A stretch of DNA of 64,000 bases from Prunella strophiata. Its lineage: Eukaryota > Chordata > Aves > Passeriformes > Prunellidae. Shown one piece after another: positions 40,874 to 52,270 of the stretch. The notes below the pieces were generated by a model. The model was given only the letters and a program-made list of their open reading frames with translations, did not search any database and was not told the DNA's origin. Position numbers and translations under genes: made by a program. Location: assembly GCA_036583965.1 (NCBI GenBank), contig JAZBQD010000018.1, positions 14,548,867 to 14,612,866 on the forward strand, in the 5' to 3' direction. Every line of letters begins with the position of its first letter. Position 1 is the first letter of the stretch.

Positions 40874-41370
40874 CACTTCATGGAATCAATCAGGTTGGCA
40901 AAGACCTCTGAGATCATCAAGTCCAATCCATGACCAAACACCCCCTTGTCTACCAGGCCACAGCATGAGTGCCACATCCAGTCTTCCTTAAACACCTCCA
41001 GGGAAGTGACTCCACCATCTCCCTGGGCAGCCCATTCTAATGTCTGATCAACCTTTCTGGAAGAAATTCTTCCTGACATCCAGCTTAAACTTCCCTCGGT
41101 GCAGCTTGGGACTATTTCCTCCTATCCTGTTGCTGGCTGTCTGGGACAAGAGACTGACCTCCACATGGCTACAGCCTCCTTTCAGGGAATTGTAGAGTGA
41201 TAGTGGCCCCCAAGCCTTCTTTTCTCCAGGCTAAACACCCCCAGTTTCCTCAGCCACTTCTCATAAAACCTTGTGCTTCAGACCTTTCACCAGCTCTGTT
41301 GCCCTTCCCTAGACTCACTTCCAGCACCTCAATGTTCTTCCTGAATTGTAGGGCCAAGAACTGGACTATC
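40874..41370 (-). mobile_element. CR1 LINE fragment, 3' end
   Basis: On the + strand the CR1 complement runs: AGGTTGGCAAAGACCTCTGA, GATCATCAAGTCCAA, ACACCTCCAGGGAAGTGACT, CTGGGCAGCCCATTC, AAGAAATTCTTCCTGACATC, TCTCCAGGCTAAACACCCCC and GGGCCAAGAACTGGAC. This is the variant typical of neoavian birds. It is 5'-truncated, with no open frame retained, and antisense to the gene. Confidence 0.9.
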
Positions 41371-42719
41371 ACTAAATTCTTTAAACTCTGGGATGATCTA
41401 CCTTGAAATTTTGGTCCTCTGAGCTGTTAGAACTTGTCTTCATCTTAGTAGGGTTTGAGGATACCCTGGAATGAAGAGCATCGAGGCACCACCTTACACC
41501 TGCCCTTAGACTGGGTCAAAATTGGCTGCTGACTTTTGCCTTGGTGATAAGAGGGTTAAAAAAAAAAGCTAATTTCTTCCAAAAGCATTCCTTTTGATCC
41601 TTTTTCTTGTGGTAGGATAATACAATAAGCATCTGCTGCTGCATACTATAGCACCTAACTCTTGTAATAAGTACCTGCTTAAGTCTGTGATATTATATGC
41701 CTTCTGTTTGTTTATGGACGTTTTTGCCATGGCATAGGGTTGCAAACTTACACTGATCTATGCAAGTCTAATATCACCTCTGCTTTAAATGGTGGAAGAG
41801 TGTAGGCTCACCCAGCCTGTAGTGCTTGCTCTACCTAGCTCATTTTCTGCCCTGGTTCATGGCAGAGACAAGGCTGGGTCCACAGGTTAATGGTTGTTCT
41901 CAGTGGGTCATCTTTACCTCTTCACTCAGACTCATGCTTCCTTTATTTTCTGGAACAAATTTGAATTAATACCTTTTCGAAATGAATAAATTTGAAAGAC
42001 CTTTTCTTTCCCCAGTGTTCTCTGAAAGTTCAGGCAGACTGCTGTCTCTCAGTTGCACTCACATCCTGGTGGAGGTATTTTTCATATCAGCATAGCAGCT
42101 GGAGTGGCATGTTTGAAAAGCAAAGGACAGCAGAAGGTAATTCAGCAGAGAAGGTTTGGGTCTCTTTGTTTTTGTGACCATTCATCACCCCAGGTCAAAC
42201 CCCAGAATAGACTGAGGCCAGGATAAAGAAGATAGATGGAATTTTTTTGTTAGTACCTTAGTAAAGTTAAAATTGGCTTGAGAGCTCTAACTTGTATTTT
42301 TATGGTTCAGAGCATGTCTTAATGTTTCATATTTCTGCTTTTGCTCTTCTTTAAAAAATAAAAAATGCAAAAGCAATTCCTAGTGCTGGTAAAAGCACCT
42401 GATAGGTCATGTTAAAAATTCCAGATATAAGGTAATGTAATTCCTGAAGTGACTAGAACTAATGTGTATGTGCACATTGCTTATATGTGCACTCTTTATA
42501 CCAATTGCCTTAATCCTGTTCTTTGGTAATGGCTTGCCCAGCAAGAATGAGGAAAATCAAACAACTCTGAAATATAGATTGAAAAGATGTGTTGTGTTAC
42601 AGGGTAATGCAGTAGCTTTAAAAATCATTAGCACACCCCCAAAGACAAACATAAAAAATTGATCTGTGTGGAAATGAACAAAGGCTCAATGTAGCAAATG
42701 TGTCTAATTCTTGTCAGTC

Positions 42720-42749
42720 TATGAGGTACAATGGCAATTGTACCTCATA
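42720..42749. repeat. Perfect 13-bp inverted repeat with 4-nt loop
   Basis: TATGAGGTACAAT at 42720-42732 pairs with ATTGTACCTCATA at 42737-42749 around a GGCA loop. A tight hairpin in RNA from either strand. Confidence 0.8.
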
Positions 42750-43983
42750 TTTTAGAGTTCAGATGGCTGGGAGATGATGAGCACTTCATGGTAGGATGCA
42801 GGAATTTGGGTTCTCTAGGAGTTTTGGGGGAGTTGCTGAGAAGGAGAGTGTCTGAGGAAATAAACCAAAAAACTGAGGTGACTGAGAATAGGTAAGAAGC
42901 TGAATTGGAGGAGAAAGTAGACCAAGGGTTTAAGCAGGTAAATGTTCCAGATTTTGTCAGGCACAATGTCTTTTGTGTTTGTGGAGACAGAAGTTTAGAG
43001 AGGTGGGAAAAATGTAAACTTGCCAAAGTTAAAGGCACTCAACGAGTCATTTGCTGTGTGTTACTGGGAATTTAAAGTGATATTTTGGCCAGGAAAAGGT
43101 CACTAAGAGACAGGGAAAGAAGTATCTCTTCATGGTTAAATTAAAAAAAAATTAGAAGATTTACTTGAAGAATAGTGCAACTTCTTTAGCTTTCTGCTTG
43201 TCATGCCTCTGCCCTTGAATTTATGTTGGCTGGGCTTGTTTAAGAGCTGTTCTGGTTTTATCCTTTTAACCAAACATGGTGCAGAGGTTCTGCTGCTGTC
43301 AAGAGGTATCAGAAAGACCCTCCAAGCATCGCTCAGTGTGTAGATCTTAGGCAGCTCCCCAAAGTCTCCTTACCCTCCTCTGAGGCTGTACAGCTGCTTA
43401 GGAGGAGTATTTGAAAGGAATATTTTAAACTTACTCTCTCTCTTTTTATGGATATAAAGCTTGGAGCAGTGAAGAGCTGTCTTCTGAAAATCCCTTAGTT
43501 CTCTTCTTAATACAGCAACTTTTAGGACCCAAGAATTTGCTATCTTTTCCCTTTTACTCCCCTCTTAGCTTTTCTATCTTCCTACTCTTCATATCTTGCC
43601 TCTCTTCCATGCATTAAAACCTTAGTATGTCATACCCATGGCTTTGCCAAATTTGCCCGTACGTGAAATGATGTTTTAAACTTCCACCAAGCCTGTAGAA
43701 AACCTACAAACCAATGACAAGGGAAGAGCTTTTAGGAGGAGTAAGGGGGGGGAAAAGTGAGAGGAATGTTCTTCTGAGCTTTGGTATATGCAGCTGTTGT
43801 GTTTTAAAACTGTCCCTTTGTAGAAAGAAGTTCGTTTGTCCCTTGAAGCATCTTTGAGCACAGTTTGATGTGTCTGCTGCCTGTACCTGCTCTAGCATTT
43901 CTCAGGTTATGGTTTCTTCCTGTTACTAGCTGTTCCAGGATTATGTATTACACTAAGTCTCACTTCTTTCCTTCTCTTAACAG

Positions 43984-44217
43984 CTGCAAATCAAAAAGAG
44001 CCTTTGACTCCTAATTTTCAAGTGAAAGAGGAGCCTAAGGATGAAGAAGCTGGAAGTTCAGCCGTGTCTCAGCCCAGCTATGTGTTCGGCCAAGAGTCTG
44101 AAGCCTCAGCTCCAAATGTCCCTGAAGAGAAACTCAAGCCACAAGAAGCACAGGCAAATGTGATGAGGCAGGACATGTCAGTCAAGGCAGCATCTGAGCT
44201 CCTCATGAAGCTCTCAG
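43984..44217 (+). CDS. ZNF827: ZNF827 coding exon 5 (second KEEP/helix module)
   Basis: A very pyrimidine-rich acceptor ends CTTAACAG at 43983. The spliced codon G|CT gives AANQKEPLTPNFQVKEEPKDE, continuous with exon 4 and matching vertebrate ZNF827. It is 234 nt and phase 1-1, so it can be included or skipped without changing frame. It has no zinc finger. It carries an FQVKEEPKDEE motif (44016-44045 area) and ends RQDMSVKAASELLMKLS at a TCAG|GTAGAT donor. GTAGAT is a weaker 5' splice site than those of neighbouring exons. A long U-rich tract starts about 38 nt downstream and could support its recognition. The product segment is probably a flexible, possibly SUMO-modified linker ending in a short helix; this is an inference from composition. 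Confidence 0.95.
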
Positions 44218-44254
44218 GTAGATATTTCATTTATTAATATTGAATTTTTAATGG

Positions 44255-44286
44255 TTTTTTTTTTTGGTTTTTTTTTTTTTTTTTTT
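44255..44286 (+). repeat. U-rich tract downstream of exon 5 donor
   Basis: T11, then GG, then T19, starting 38 nt after the weak GTAGAT donor of exon 5. In RNA this is a uridine-rich stretch of the kind TIA1-family proteins bind to help U1 recognise weak 5' splice sites; its role here is an inference. Confidence 0.7.
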
Positions 44287-46326
44287 GTGTATGCTAGCAG
44301 GGTTACCTTGCAAGAAGGTAGGTTCAGCTTTAGTAGCAAGTCAAGGAACAATTGAAAATGCCTGTCTCTGAAGTGTCATGTATGTGAAATATCTCAGTTT
44401 GGTCTGTAGCCACACTATCTAATTATCTCTGCTCTGATTTTCAAATTAATGACTATGGAATAAGTCAAAAGAAATGATGCCTTTAAGCTTTTAAGTTCTA
44501 TAATTTTTTTAAATGTAAAAAATCATATTAATACCAATTTATTCACAGGTGTCTCTTCATTAACACCATAAGAACATTTCTGTACTTTACTGTAACTGAC
44601 ATAGCTTTATAAAATATGACTTTTAAAGCTTTTATTTTTGTTCTGACAATACATTGTACTCAAAAGTACAAGATACACTGTTAAAAAAATTGTGTAAACT
44701 GAGCCAGCTTTCTGCATTTAGCAAGACAATTTGAATTTGCTTACTTTGTCTCAGTGACAGGTTCTTCTGCCAGACAAGTAGGCAGTGTACACACATAGGC
44801 AGTGTTAAACCTGGAGGGAGTCAAATAAAATGTATGTTCTGCTAATTGTGATTTGACTACCCTTCAGAATCAAGGTTTAAGAGAAAGTAAAAGGGCTAAA
44901 TTCTTGCCACTGGGATCGGGTTAAGTGAATGATGAAAAGGCTTTGAACTTCTAACAGACCAATTTTTAGGACCAAGACATGAAAGTCGGTCTGGCAGGCT
45001 GGGTTTTGTGCTTCTGCACCTGAACTGGATCTGATAGATTTTAAGTCTTCTGCAAAACTGGACAAGACTTACATTTTTAATTGTGCCAAAGTCATGCAAC
45101 AAGTGATGGTGGGGAATGCTTACAGGTTTAGTAACTTCTGAGATCCCTGTCAAACCTACCTGAAATCAGTTGTCTTGATTGGATACTGTCAGCTGTGAAT
45201 TTGAGCTCAAAATTTTATCTGAAAGACTTAAGCTGACTAGGATCTCCCTGCATAAAAAATGTAATTATTCACTCCTGTTCATGCCTCCACATTTTAATTT
45301 GCAGAAGAATTTGAATCAAGCCTTCCATGTTAATGGTGCAAAAAGTGTTTCCCAAGTACAAAAGCTGACCAGAGCTCCAGTTCCCAGATTTTTTTTCTCA
45401 GACTCCCAAATACAAAACACTTGGTTATTGGTGTAATTCACAGTTGCTGCTGGTAACTGGTTTGAGTGAGGTGGTTTGGTAACAAAACTTTGAAGCCTAA
45501 TGACTACTAAGCTGTGACTATTTTTCTTGGTGCATACAAATTTATGTAACTATTTTTATAAAGAAAGAGCTCCATAATTTAATGTTTTGCAAAGTACTTC
45601 AGAGACACAAGAGCTCTGGATTGCCAGTCTGGAGTTCAGCACTGGCAGGCTGTGTTTAAGTAGTTCTATTGCTGCCTATTATTTTAGAATATTTGTTCCT
45701 TAAATACCTGTTTATATGAGAGAAATCCAACGTGTATTAAATCTTGGTCAAGTCTTCAGCTTGTGTTGGGATCTCCCGGGCTTTAAAGGCTGTAGTAAGA
45801 AGTACACCAGTGTAACATTTCTCTTACAAGCTCTTAGGGACTGAGCAGTTTTTGCTGACAGTGGTCTTTTTGGCTAATCCATAGATGAGGATGTGAAGAG
45901 TGACTGGGATTTATGGAGTCGGTGTTGCTGCCGTCGGTATTCCCGCATCAGCCAGAGGGTGGGGTTACACCCAGTTTGTCACAGACAGTTTTCAACTTGC
46001 ACTTCCCTGAATTACCATCTAGGGCAGAAACTGGAGAGGAAAACACTGAGATACAGTTTAATGTAGGACAACAACCAGAGGAAAATCTTAAGATGATTAG
46101 CCTCTTCAGTGGTTTATTTTGGGGTTTTTTTGAATCTTTGCCTTATCTGGTAGAATACTCCCATATCACTGTTGACTTCACAGCCTACTGTAAGCAATTT
46201 TGCAGCCTGGTTTTGGTGACTTAGAACTTAATTAAATAACTTCATAGAATCATGCCTTAAGTTTTAGCTTTCATATTATCCAGATTCTGTACTGCATTAG
46301 TATATAACTCTGAACTTCATATAAGG

Positions 46327-46702
46327 TGTTAGCAAGTTCTCCTTGCAGTTTAGTTACACAAAACAATCCTTTTCCAGCCTGAGAACCAAGGGCACCATTG
46401 CAGCTTCAGTGCAGCCAAAGTGCTGCTATCCTTACAGCCCAAAAAGTACAAACAACAGCAAATTAAGGAGAGCAATCTGGGAGGATGGGACTTCATAACC
46501 CGAAGCTGTAATTGGACAATTAACCCCAGTATGTAAATGGACCAAAACTTATAAAAGCATGAAAGCGTGTGACCCATTGTCCATCTTGGGTGTAGCCATG
46601 GCTGGACTCTTGTGCTGCCCTTTGAAGGCCTTTTTAACAAATATCCACTTTGTTCCTTCAACACTGTCTAGCCTCTGTTCTAGGTAGCCTCTCAAGGCAT
46701 CA
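46327..46702 (+). mobile_element. Probable solo LTR of an avian endogenous retrovirus
   Basis: The unit can be read from a TGTTAGC start to a GGCATCA end, giving the TG...CA termini of an LTR. It holds a TATA-like TATAAAA at 46550-46556, then 'CCCATTGTCCATCTTGG'. A T-rich 'AACAAATATCCACTTTGTTCC' stretch follows (decayed polyadenylation zone), and then the end block 'GCCTCTGTTCTAGGTAGCC', which I recognise from passerine ERV LTRs. No gag, pol or env remnant flanks it, so it appears to be a solo LTR. I could not identify a clean target-site duplication, so the 5' limit is uncertain. Same orientation as ZNF827. Confidence 0.65.
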
Positions 46703-46712
46703 GGGGACCTTA

Positions 46713-47031
46713 AAGATGACAAAATCATTTAGGCTGGAAAAGACCACCAAGGTCATTCACTCCAGCTGTTGACTGATCACTGCCTTATCCTGGGCCACAG
46801 CACTGAGTGCCAAATCCTGTCATTTCTTGAACACCTCCAGGGACAGTGGCTTCATCATCTCCCTGGGCAGCCCATTCCAACGCTTGGCAGCTTTTCTGTG
46901 AAACAATTCTTCCTGATGTCCAGCCTGAATCTCCCCTGGTGTAACTTGAGGCCATTTCATCTTGTCCTGTTGCTGGTTGCTTGGGAAAAGAGACTTCCCC
47001 AGCTACAACCTCCTTTCAGGGAGCTGTAGAG
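46713..47031 (-). mobile_element. CR1 LINE fragment, 3' end
   Basis: Starts 'AATCATTTAGGCTGGAAAAG' immediately right of the LTR. It continues with 'GAACACCTCCAGGGACAGTG', 'CTGGGCAGCCCATTCCAACG', 'CAATTCTTCCTGATGTCCAG' and 'CCTCCTTTCAGGGAGCTGTA'. Antisense to ZNF827 and 5'-truncated. Confidence 0.88.
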
Positions 47032-47035
47032 AACA

Positions 47036-47165
47036 ATCATCTTGTTCCAACACCCCTGCCATGGGCAGGAACATCTTCCTCTAGAAGATATTGCTCAGAG
47101 CCTCATCCAATGTGGCCTTTGAACACCTCTAGGGATGAGGCATCCACATTTCTTCCTGAGCCAGC
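47036..47165 (-). mobile_element. Second short CR1 fragment
   Basis: Restarts the CR1 order from its 3' portion: 'TTCCAACACCCCTGCCATGG', 'GCTCAGAGCCTCATCC' and 'AACACCTCTAGGGATGAGGC'. It repeats regions already passed in the adjacent copy, so it is a separate insertion or a duplication of CR1 sequence. Confidence 0.8.
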
Positions 47166-50100
47166 CTCTTGAGATTAAAAAGAAAACAAGAACAAGCTTC
47201 TTTCTTTTTCATGATACTGGAAAGAAAAAAAAATGTAACAAGTCTGTCTTGATGTTTTATTCTCTGTAGGGAATTCTTCAGTCAAGTGCCTGTGTTAGAT
47301 TTGATATAGTTTATAATTGGGTTTAAGTTGAGTCCTTACAGATTCTCTATATGCTTGGTAATGGATTGTCTTCTTGCTCTGTTCTTTTCAGCTTTCTTCT
47401 GTGTAATACTAATCACCAAAACCTGCATCACATAGAAATTCAGGGAGGAATTTCCAACATGACAGTGTTGTGCTTCCTGCATTCCTGACATACACTGCTG
47501 CTGTTATCCTCTGAGCAAGAATACTGCTGATTTTTTCAGCCTCATGGGTGGGAGCCACCTGGGATTTGGGCATAGACCTTGCTATTTCCTTCCATGTGAG
47601 CGATAAACTGGTTTATATTTTTCACTGGGAAATCTCTTTTCCCAAACAGAGGTTCTGTGTTGCCAGCTCTTAGCTGTACAGGGTAGTGGAAGGCCCTTCT
47701 ACCTCTGGAGCCTGGTTTGGTCTGGTGCATACTGTAGGGTAGCTTTGCTCCAAATCACCAGCTCTTTTTCAGTCTCCATTTGTCAGCTACTCAGAAATTG
47801 CTCTAGAGCTAGGAGAAGTTAGAAGAATAAACATCTTTTCCTGTAGTAGAACATTAACAGAACATTTGTTAGCTGCCATTGTAGAAGCAGGTAGAAAGAA
47901 ACAAGAGAAAGTCACCCAGAGCTATTTTAGTTCCACAAGACAAGACTCTCTTCTTCAAGCTGAGGGGCTCTTTGGACACTTGCTTCTAGCAGCATGACCA
48001 GAGTTTGGCATCAAGCCCTTGCCTCACACATTACTTTGGTGGAATTTGAGCTTTTATACCAGTTCTTTCTCTTCCATGTCCCCCTGGGATTCAGGTCTCC
48101 TACCCCACAGTTCACAGACTTGATACCTACTCACACCTCTTCCAAAGGACTATCCAGGTTCACAGGGCTCATGTCTCTTGGGCATGTCTGGGCAGAGCCC
48201 ACTTCCACCCAAACAGCCAGGACAAAACTTCCTAACAATCCAACTGCTATTTCAGAATAAATCAAATGCTCATTTGAAAGAAATGGTGTTTGGGAGTTAA
48301 CAGGGAAAGTTTGAGCAGATTTTCAACCTCCATTCTACAGAAGAAAATAAAATTACCACTGTGATATGTATGAGTGCACAAAGGTGAGCTGGGAATTCTG
48401 TCCATTGCTGAGTCTTGACTGAGACTAGGTCCAGTGGTAAGCAAACAGATTTGAGGAGATAGTGGAGCTGGGCAAATTGCTCTCATCTCTGTTTGGAAGG
48501 GTGCCATCCCTGCAAGATTTTAAATTTCCATAAAATATTGTACAAATAGTACAGTTAGAAGAAATGGGAGTAATGTGTTTCAAATACACTCTTTTTTTTA
48601 TATTTTTACCAGTTCTCGTTCATGGAAAAGCTAATTTATTGCTCCAAATGTTTCACTAAGTGGTGCCCTCAATGATTCCTGGTCGGTTTTATAAACTCAG
48701 TCTTGTAAATTGAAAGGTGCGTTTCAGAGGAGACTAAAATTAAAAATAAATATTTGCATTTACCAATGCCAATGTTAGAGCTGAAAAACTCATTTTCTGC
48801 TGAAATCGTCATGCTGCTGATATGTTTGGGGCAGTGAATTAGCTTTTAGAAGCATACAATGTTTTGTCTTCTTATCCAAAAATGAGTGTATAGATGGAAG
48901 AGGGTAAAACCTATCCCAGGTACTACCACTTTTTAAGTAATGTTTTATCCAGGAACATTAATATGTCCTTGTCTTTCCTAGAAATGTTGTCTGAATCACA
49001 TTTGCCTTTATTTCAGATGTATCCTATTTTTGAAATGTGGTTCATTTTGCATGTAACTCAGGTTGTTTTCCTCCTCTCTTTTTTCCATGGGTCAATTCCC
49101 CATGTATTGCACATCTCCTTGTTAGCCCAAGGAAGTACATGACATTTGTACCCTTTGGTTTCCTTTGGATGTTTTGTTCTTCAACCCTCAGGTCCCGCAG
49201 TGTTTCCTTGTAATACACCAGTAGCAACAAAGTGTCTTAATTTTGGGTTATCAGCACATGCAATTAGTGCAGACTTACTTAATGACCTCAGCACACAAAG
49301 TGAGGTGCTGCCTACAACTGAGTCCAAAACATTCCTGATCAACTCCATTTATTACCAGCTAATTATATGATAGTTCCTCTTTTGGAACAACTGGTTATTA
49401 CAGGGGAAGGGTGTGATGGGGTTTTTGGCCTTTCTTTGATTAAGCCTATATCCACTTAAAAATATTTATGGTAATTTTGTATTTCATGCCTTGTCATTAA
49501 TTTTTTGACATGGTATCATACATTTAATTGAAATCACATGGATTAGAACAACTACTTAAAAGAGTAAAATAAGGAGAAAAGAATGATAGTACAATCCTAG
49601 CATAAGGTAAAGGTCAGAGCTAATCTTGCTGCATATTTCTTTGCCACAACATTGTGGACTGCTGTGGGAAGTGCCTCTGTGGAGTTAGGCTGCTGTCTCT
49701 GGAGATCCTTGTTGCTGGTACCTCATGAGAGTCCCTGCACCTGGATTGATTGCAGGAGAGCTGCCAAGGCTTTCATCCCTGCTTAGAAAGCCTAGATAAC
49801 GGGCAGAGAAGGGAAAATACAGGGAAGTTTTTTGTTCCTTGGGGCTTCTGTAGGATCCCAGAACATAAGTGGGGAAGTGTATGATCCAAAATAAGACTTT
49901 CTCTTTGTGGGAAGAGGAGAAATGGCAAACCATGGCAAGTCACATCCCCAGATTAAACCCTGCTACTAGCCAAGTGGGTTTTGTTGGGGCTTTTTCTGGT
50001 TTTGGTTTTTTATTTTAACCAGGTTCTTCAAACAGGGTCTTGCAGGTAAGCACCATCATCCTACCATTTAAATGGAAGGGGCAGCAGATGTCTATCACAA

Positions 50101-50938
50101 CTCTAATTAGTCTATGGCTTTAATTTGCTCTAATTTTTTTTCCTTGGATCGCATTTCTGTGAAGCAGCTTGTAGTTGCAAAATTCTGTAACATGGGAGTT
50201 CAGAGGTTCCACTTTAATAAATATGAGCCATTTCATGATTTTTTTTTTAATGCAGGATCCTGTTGCATTGATTCATTGACATTGTCTTATATAAAACAGC
50301 AGTTTGAAAAAAACACTAGCAAAATAAAGCATCAAGCACAGCGCCCTAGGGAACGTCAGATGTTCCTTGTTGTGTCTCTGTAGCAGAACCTTCAGGGCTT
50401 GCCAACTGTTCCCTACCTCTGAGGTTTTATTTAAGCTGGTTTAGGGCATGTTTATTTCTAGCAAATCAGGGCAATTAGCATAACAAAACGCCTGATTCTC
50501 CGCGCTGAAAGCTTTTGAAGTTGGTACAAGTTGACCCACTATTTACCCCTGTCTGCTTCATTGTGGAGACTGGTACATGAGTCCAATTTATGAGACATAT
50601 GGGAAAGGCTTTCTTCTCTAAGTTGATTCATAAAGTTGATTTGTAAAGCTGATGGGCATTTCAGCAAATACGAGCAACTTTGAATTTTAGTCGTAGGGTG
50701 AAGTTTTAAGTAAAATGGTGGGAAGAAACAGGAATGCTTTAACAAGTATTCATTTGATTTTGGCAATGTAAGGTTATTGGACAGCTGTTGTGTTAGCCAA
50801 AGCAATATTTACTGCATGACTTGTGTTTTTTATGAAATCTATCCCTTACCTTTGACTTCTATTTCAAATAATGGGAAAAGCAGAGTGTGCTGCATTAGGA
50901 AGGGTTCAGTGTTCCCTCCAGAGCATGTGAGTGCTGCA

Positions 50939-51366
50939 TGGAATCACAGAATGGTCTGGGATGGAAGGGACCTTTAAAGGTCATCCAGTCCAAGCCCTCA
51001 GCAATGAGCAGGGACATCTTCATCAAGATCAGGTTGCTCAGAGCCCTATCCTACCTGACCTTGAACGTTTCCAGGCATGGGCCATTTACCACCTATCTGG
51101 GCAACCTGTTCCCATGTTTCAACACTCATATTGTAAAAAATTCTTCTCTTATATATAGTCTGAATCTACCTTCTTTTGGGTTAAAACCACTGTCTCTTAT
51201 CATATCACAACAGGCTAAAGAGTCTGTCCTCACTTCTCTCACAAGGCTGCTGTAAGGTCTCCCTGGAGCCTTCCCTTCTCCAGGCTGAACAACCCCAGCT
51301 CTCTCAGCCTGCCTTCACAGGGAAAGTGTTCCAACCTTCTGATCAGGTCCATCAGGCCATGGCTTC
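50939..51366 (-). mobile_element. CR1 LINE fragment, 3' end
   Basis: Begins 'AATCACAGAATGGTCTGGGA' and 'TGGAAGGGACCTTTAAAGG', the complement of a canonical CR1 3' terminus. It continues through 'CTGGGCAACCTGTTCCCATG' and 'CTTCTCCAGGCTGAACAACC' to 'TCTGATCAGGTCCATCAGG'. Antisense to ZNF827; left arm of an inverted CR1 pair. Confidence 0.9.
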
Positions 51367-51367
51367 C

Positions 51368-51580
51368 CTGTGCTGCAAGGCACTGGGGGAGCTGAGCTTG
51401 TTCAGTCTCGCACAGGGGAGCTAAAGGCCAATCTAATTGGAGCCTGCACCTACTTGAAGGAAACTTGGAAAAGCAGTGGAGTTAAACTTTTCTCCCTCCT
51501 GGCAGATGGTAAAAGGGGTAACAGCTGCCAGCTGCAGTTTGGGAAGTTCAGAGTGGACATTAAGAAAAATTTCTAGTGCT
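51368..51580 (+). mobile_element. CR1 LINE internal fragment, opposite orientation
   Basis: Reads in CR1 sense: 'GAGCTGAGCTTGTTCAGTCT', 'AATTGGAGCCTGCACCTACT', 'TTTTCTCCCTCCTGGCAGAT', 'AAAAGGGGTAACAGCTG' and 'GTGGACATTAAGAAAAATTT'. It covers the same CR1 interval as part of the copy immediately to its left but is inverted. It lacks the CR1 3' end. Confidence 0.78.
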
Positions 51581-51671
51581 GCATTAGAACAAGTCTTATG
51601 TTCCTTTTGAAAGTTCTGCAAGATGAACCTGCAGCTGGCCTACTGCTGAAGGTTCATTAAATAATTTTGTT

Positions 51672-52270
51672 TGGAGGGGACCTCCAGGGTCATCTATTCC
51701 AGACCTTTGCTCAGAGCAGGTCAAGCCAGGCAGGCTGCTGAGGGTCTTATCAAGTTTAGAATGTGTTCAGGGATGGAGAACCCAACCTCTCTCAGCAATG
51801 TGTGTCAGCATTTTTCCATCCTGATGGGAATTCTTTTCCTGTATATATGCACAGAATTCCCCATTTTCCATCTTGTCTGTTGACTCATCATTGTGCATTA
51901 TGAGAGATCTGACTTGAGCTTCTCTGCACCTTCCCTTTATTCCTTAGAGAGCTGTTGACAGCAATAAAGTGTCCCCTTAGTGTTGTTTTCTTGAGGCTGA
52001 ACAAACCTAGTTCTCACAGCTGTTCTCTTCTGTATTGCAGCAGCCCTCTGACAACCTTGGTTGCCTTCCTCTGAACATGCTCTGGGGATGTCAGTGTCTG
52101 TCCTGTACTGGGGGACACAATACCCTAAATGCAGCCTCATAAGTGCTAGAACAGAGGGTAAGAATCCCCTCCCTCTCTGCCTGATGGCTGCAGATCTGAT
52201 AATGGGGCCCAAAATAGGGCTGGCCTTGGGTGCCACAAGGGCACTTTGCTGTCTTGTGCTCAATTGGAGC
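51672..52270 (-). mobile_element. CR1 LINE fragment, older subfamily
   Basis: Starts 'TTTGGAGGGGACCTCCAGGG'. It later shows 'TTGAGGCTGAACAAACCTAG', 'CAGCCCTCTGACAACCTTGG', 'GTACTGGGGGACACAATACC' and 'GGTGCCACAAGGGCAC', matching CR1 order on the minus strand. It is more diverged than its neighbours in the middle, with an unrelated-looking stretch near 51830-51950. Confidence 0.75.

Larger units (their letters stand above)
32461..43983 (+). other. ZNF827: ZNF827 intron 4
   Basis: About 11.5 kb. It contains a CR1 reverse-transcriptase fragment (34850-35096, minus), a CR1 3'-end copy (40874-41370, minus), T41 (36153-36193), T26 (37516-37541) and a 13-bp palindrome (42720-42749). I saw no extra exon. 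Confidence 0.88.

Noticed and set aside
45878..46066. Stop-free frame behind an AG at 45884, with CpG-rich coding-like sequence (SDWDLWSRCCCRRYS), as a possible alternative exon
   Set aside because: 62 codons, unusual Cys/Arg composition, no good donor in the frame and no recognisable family; most likely chance.
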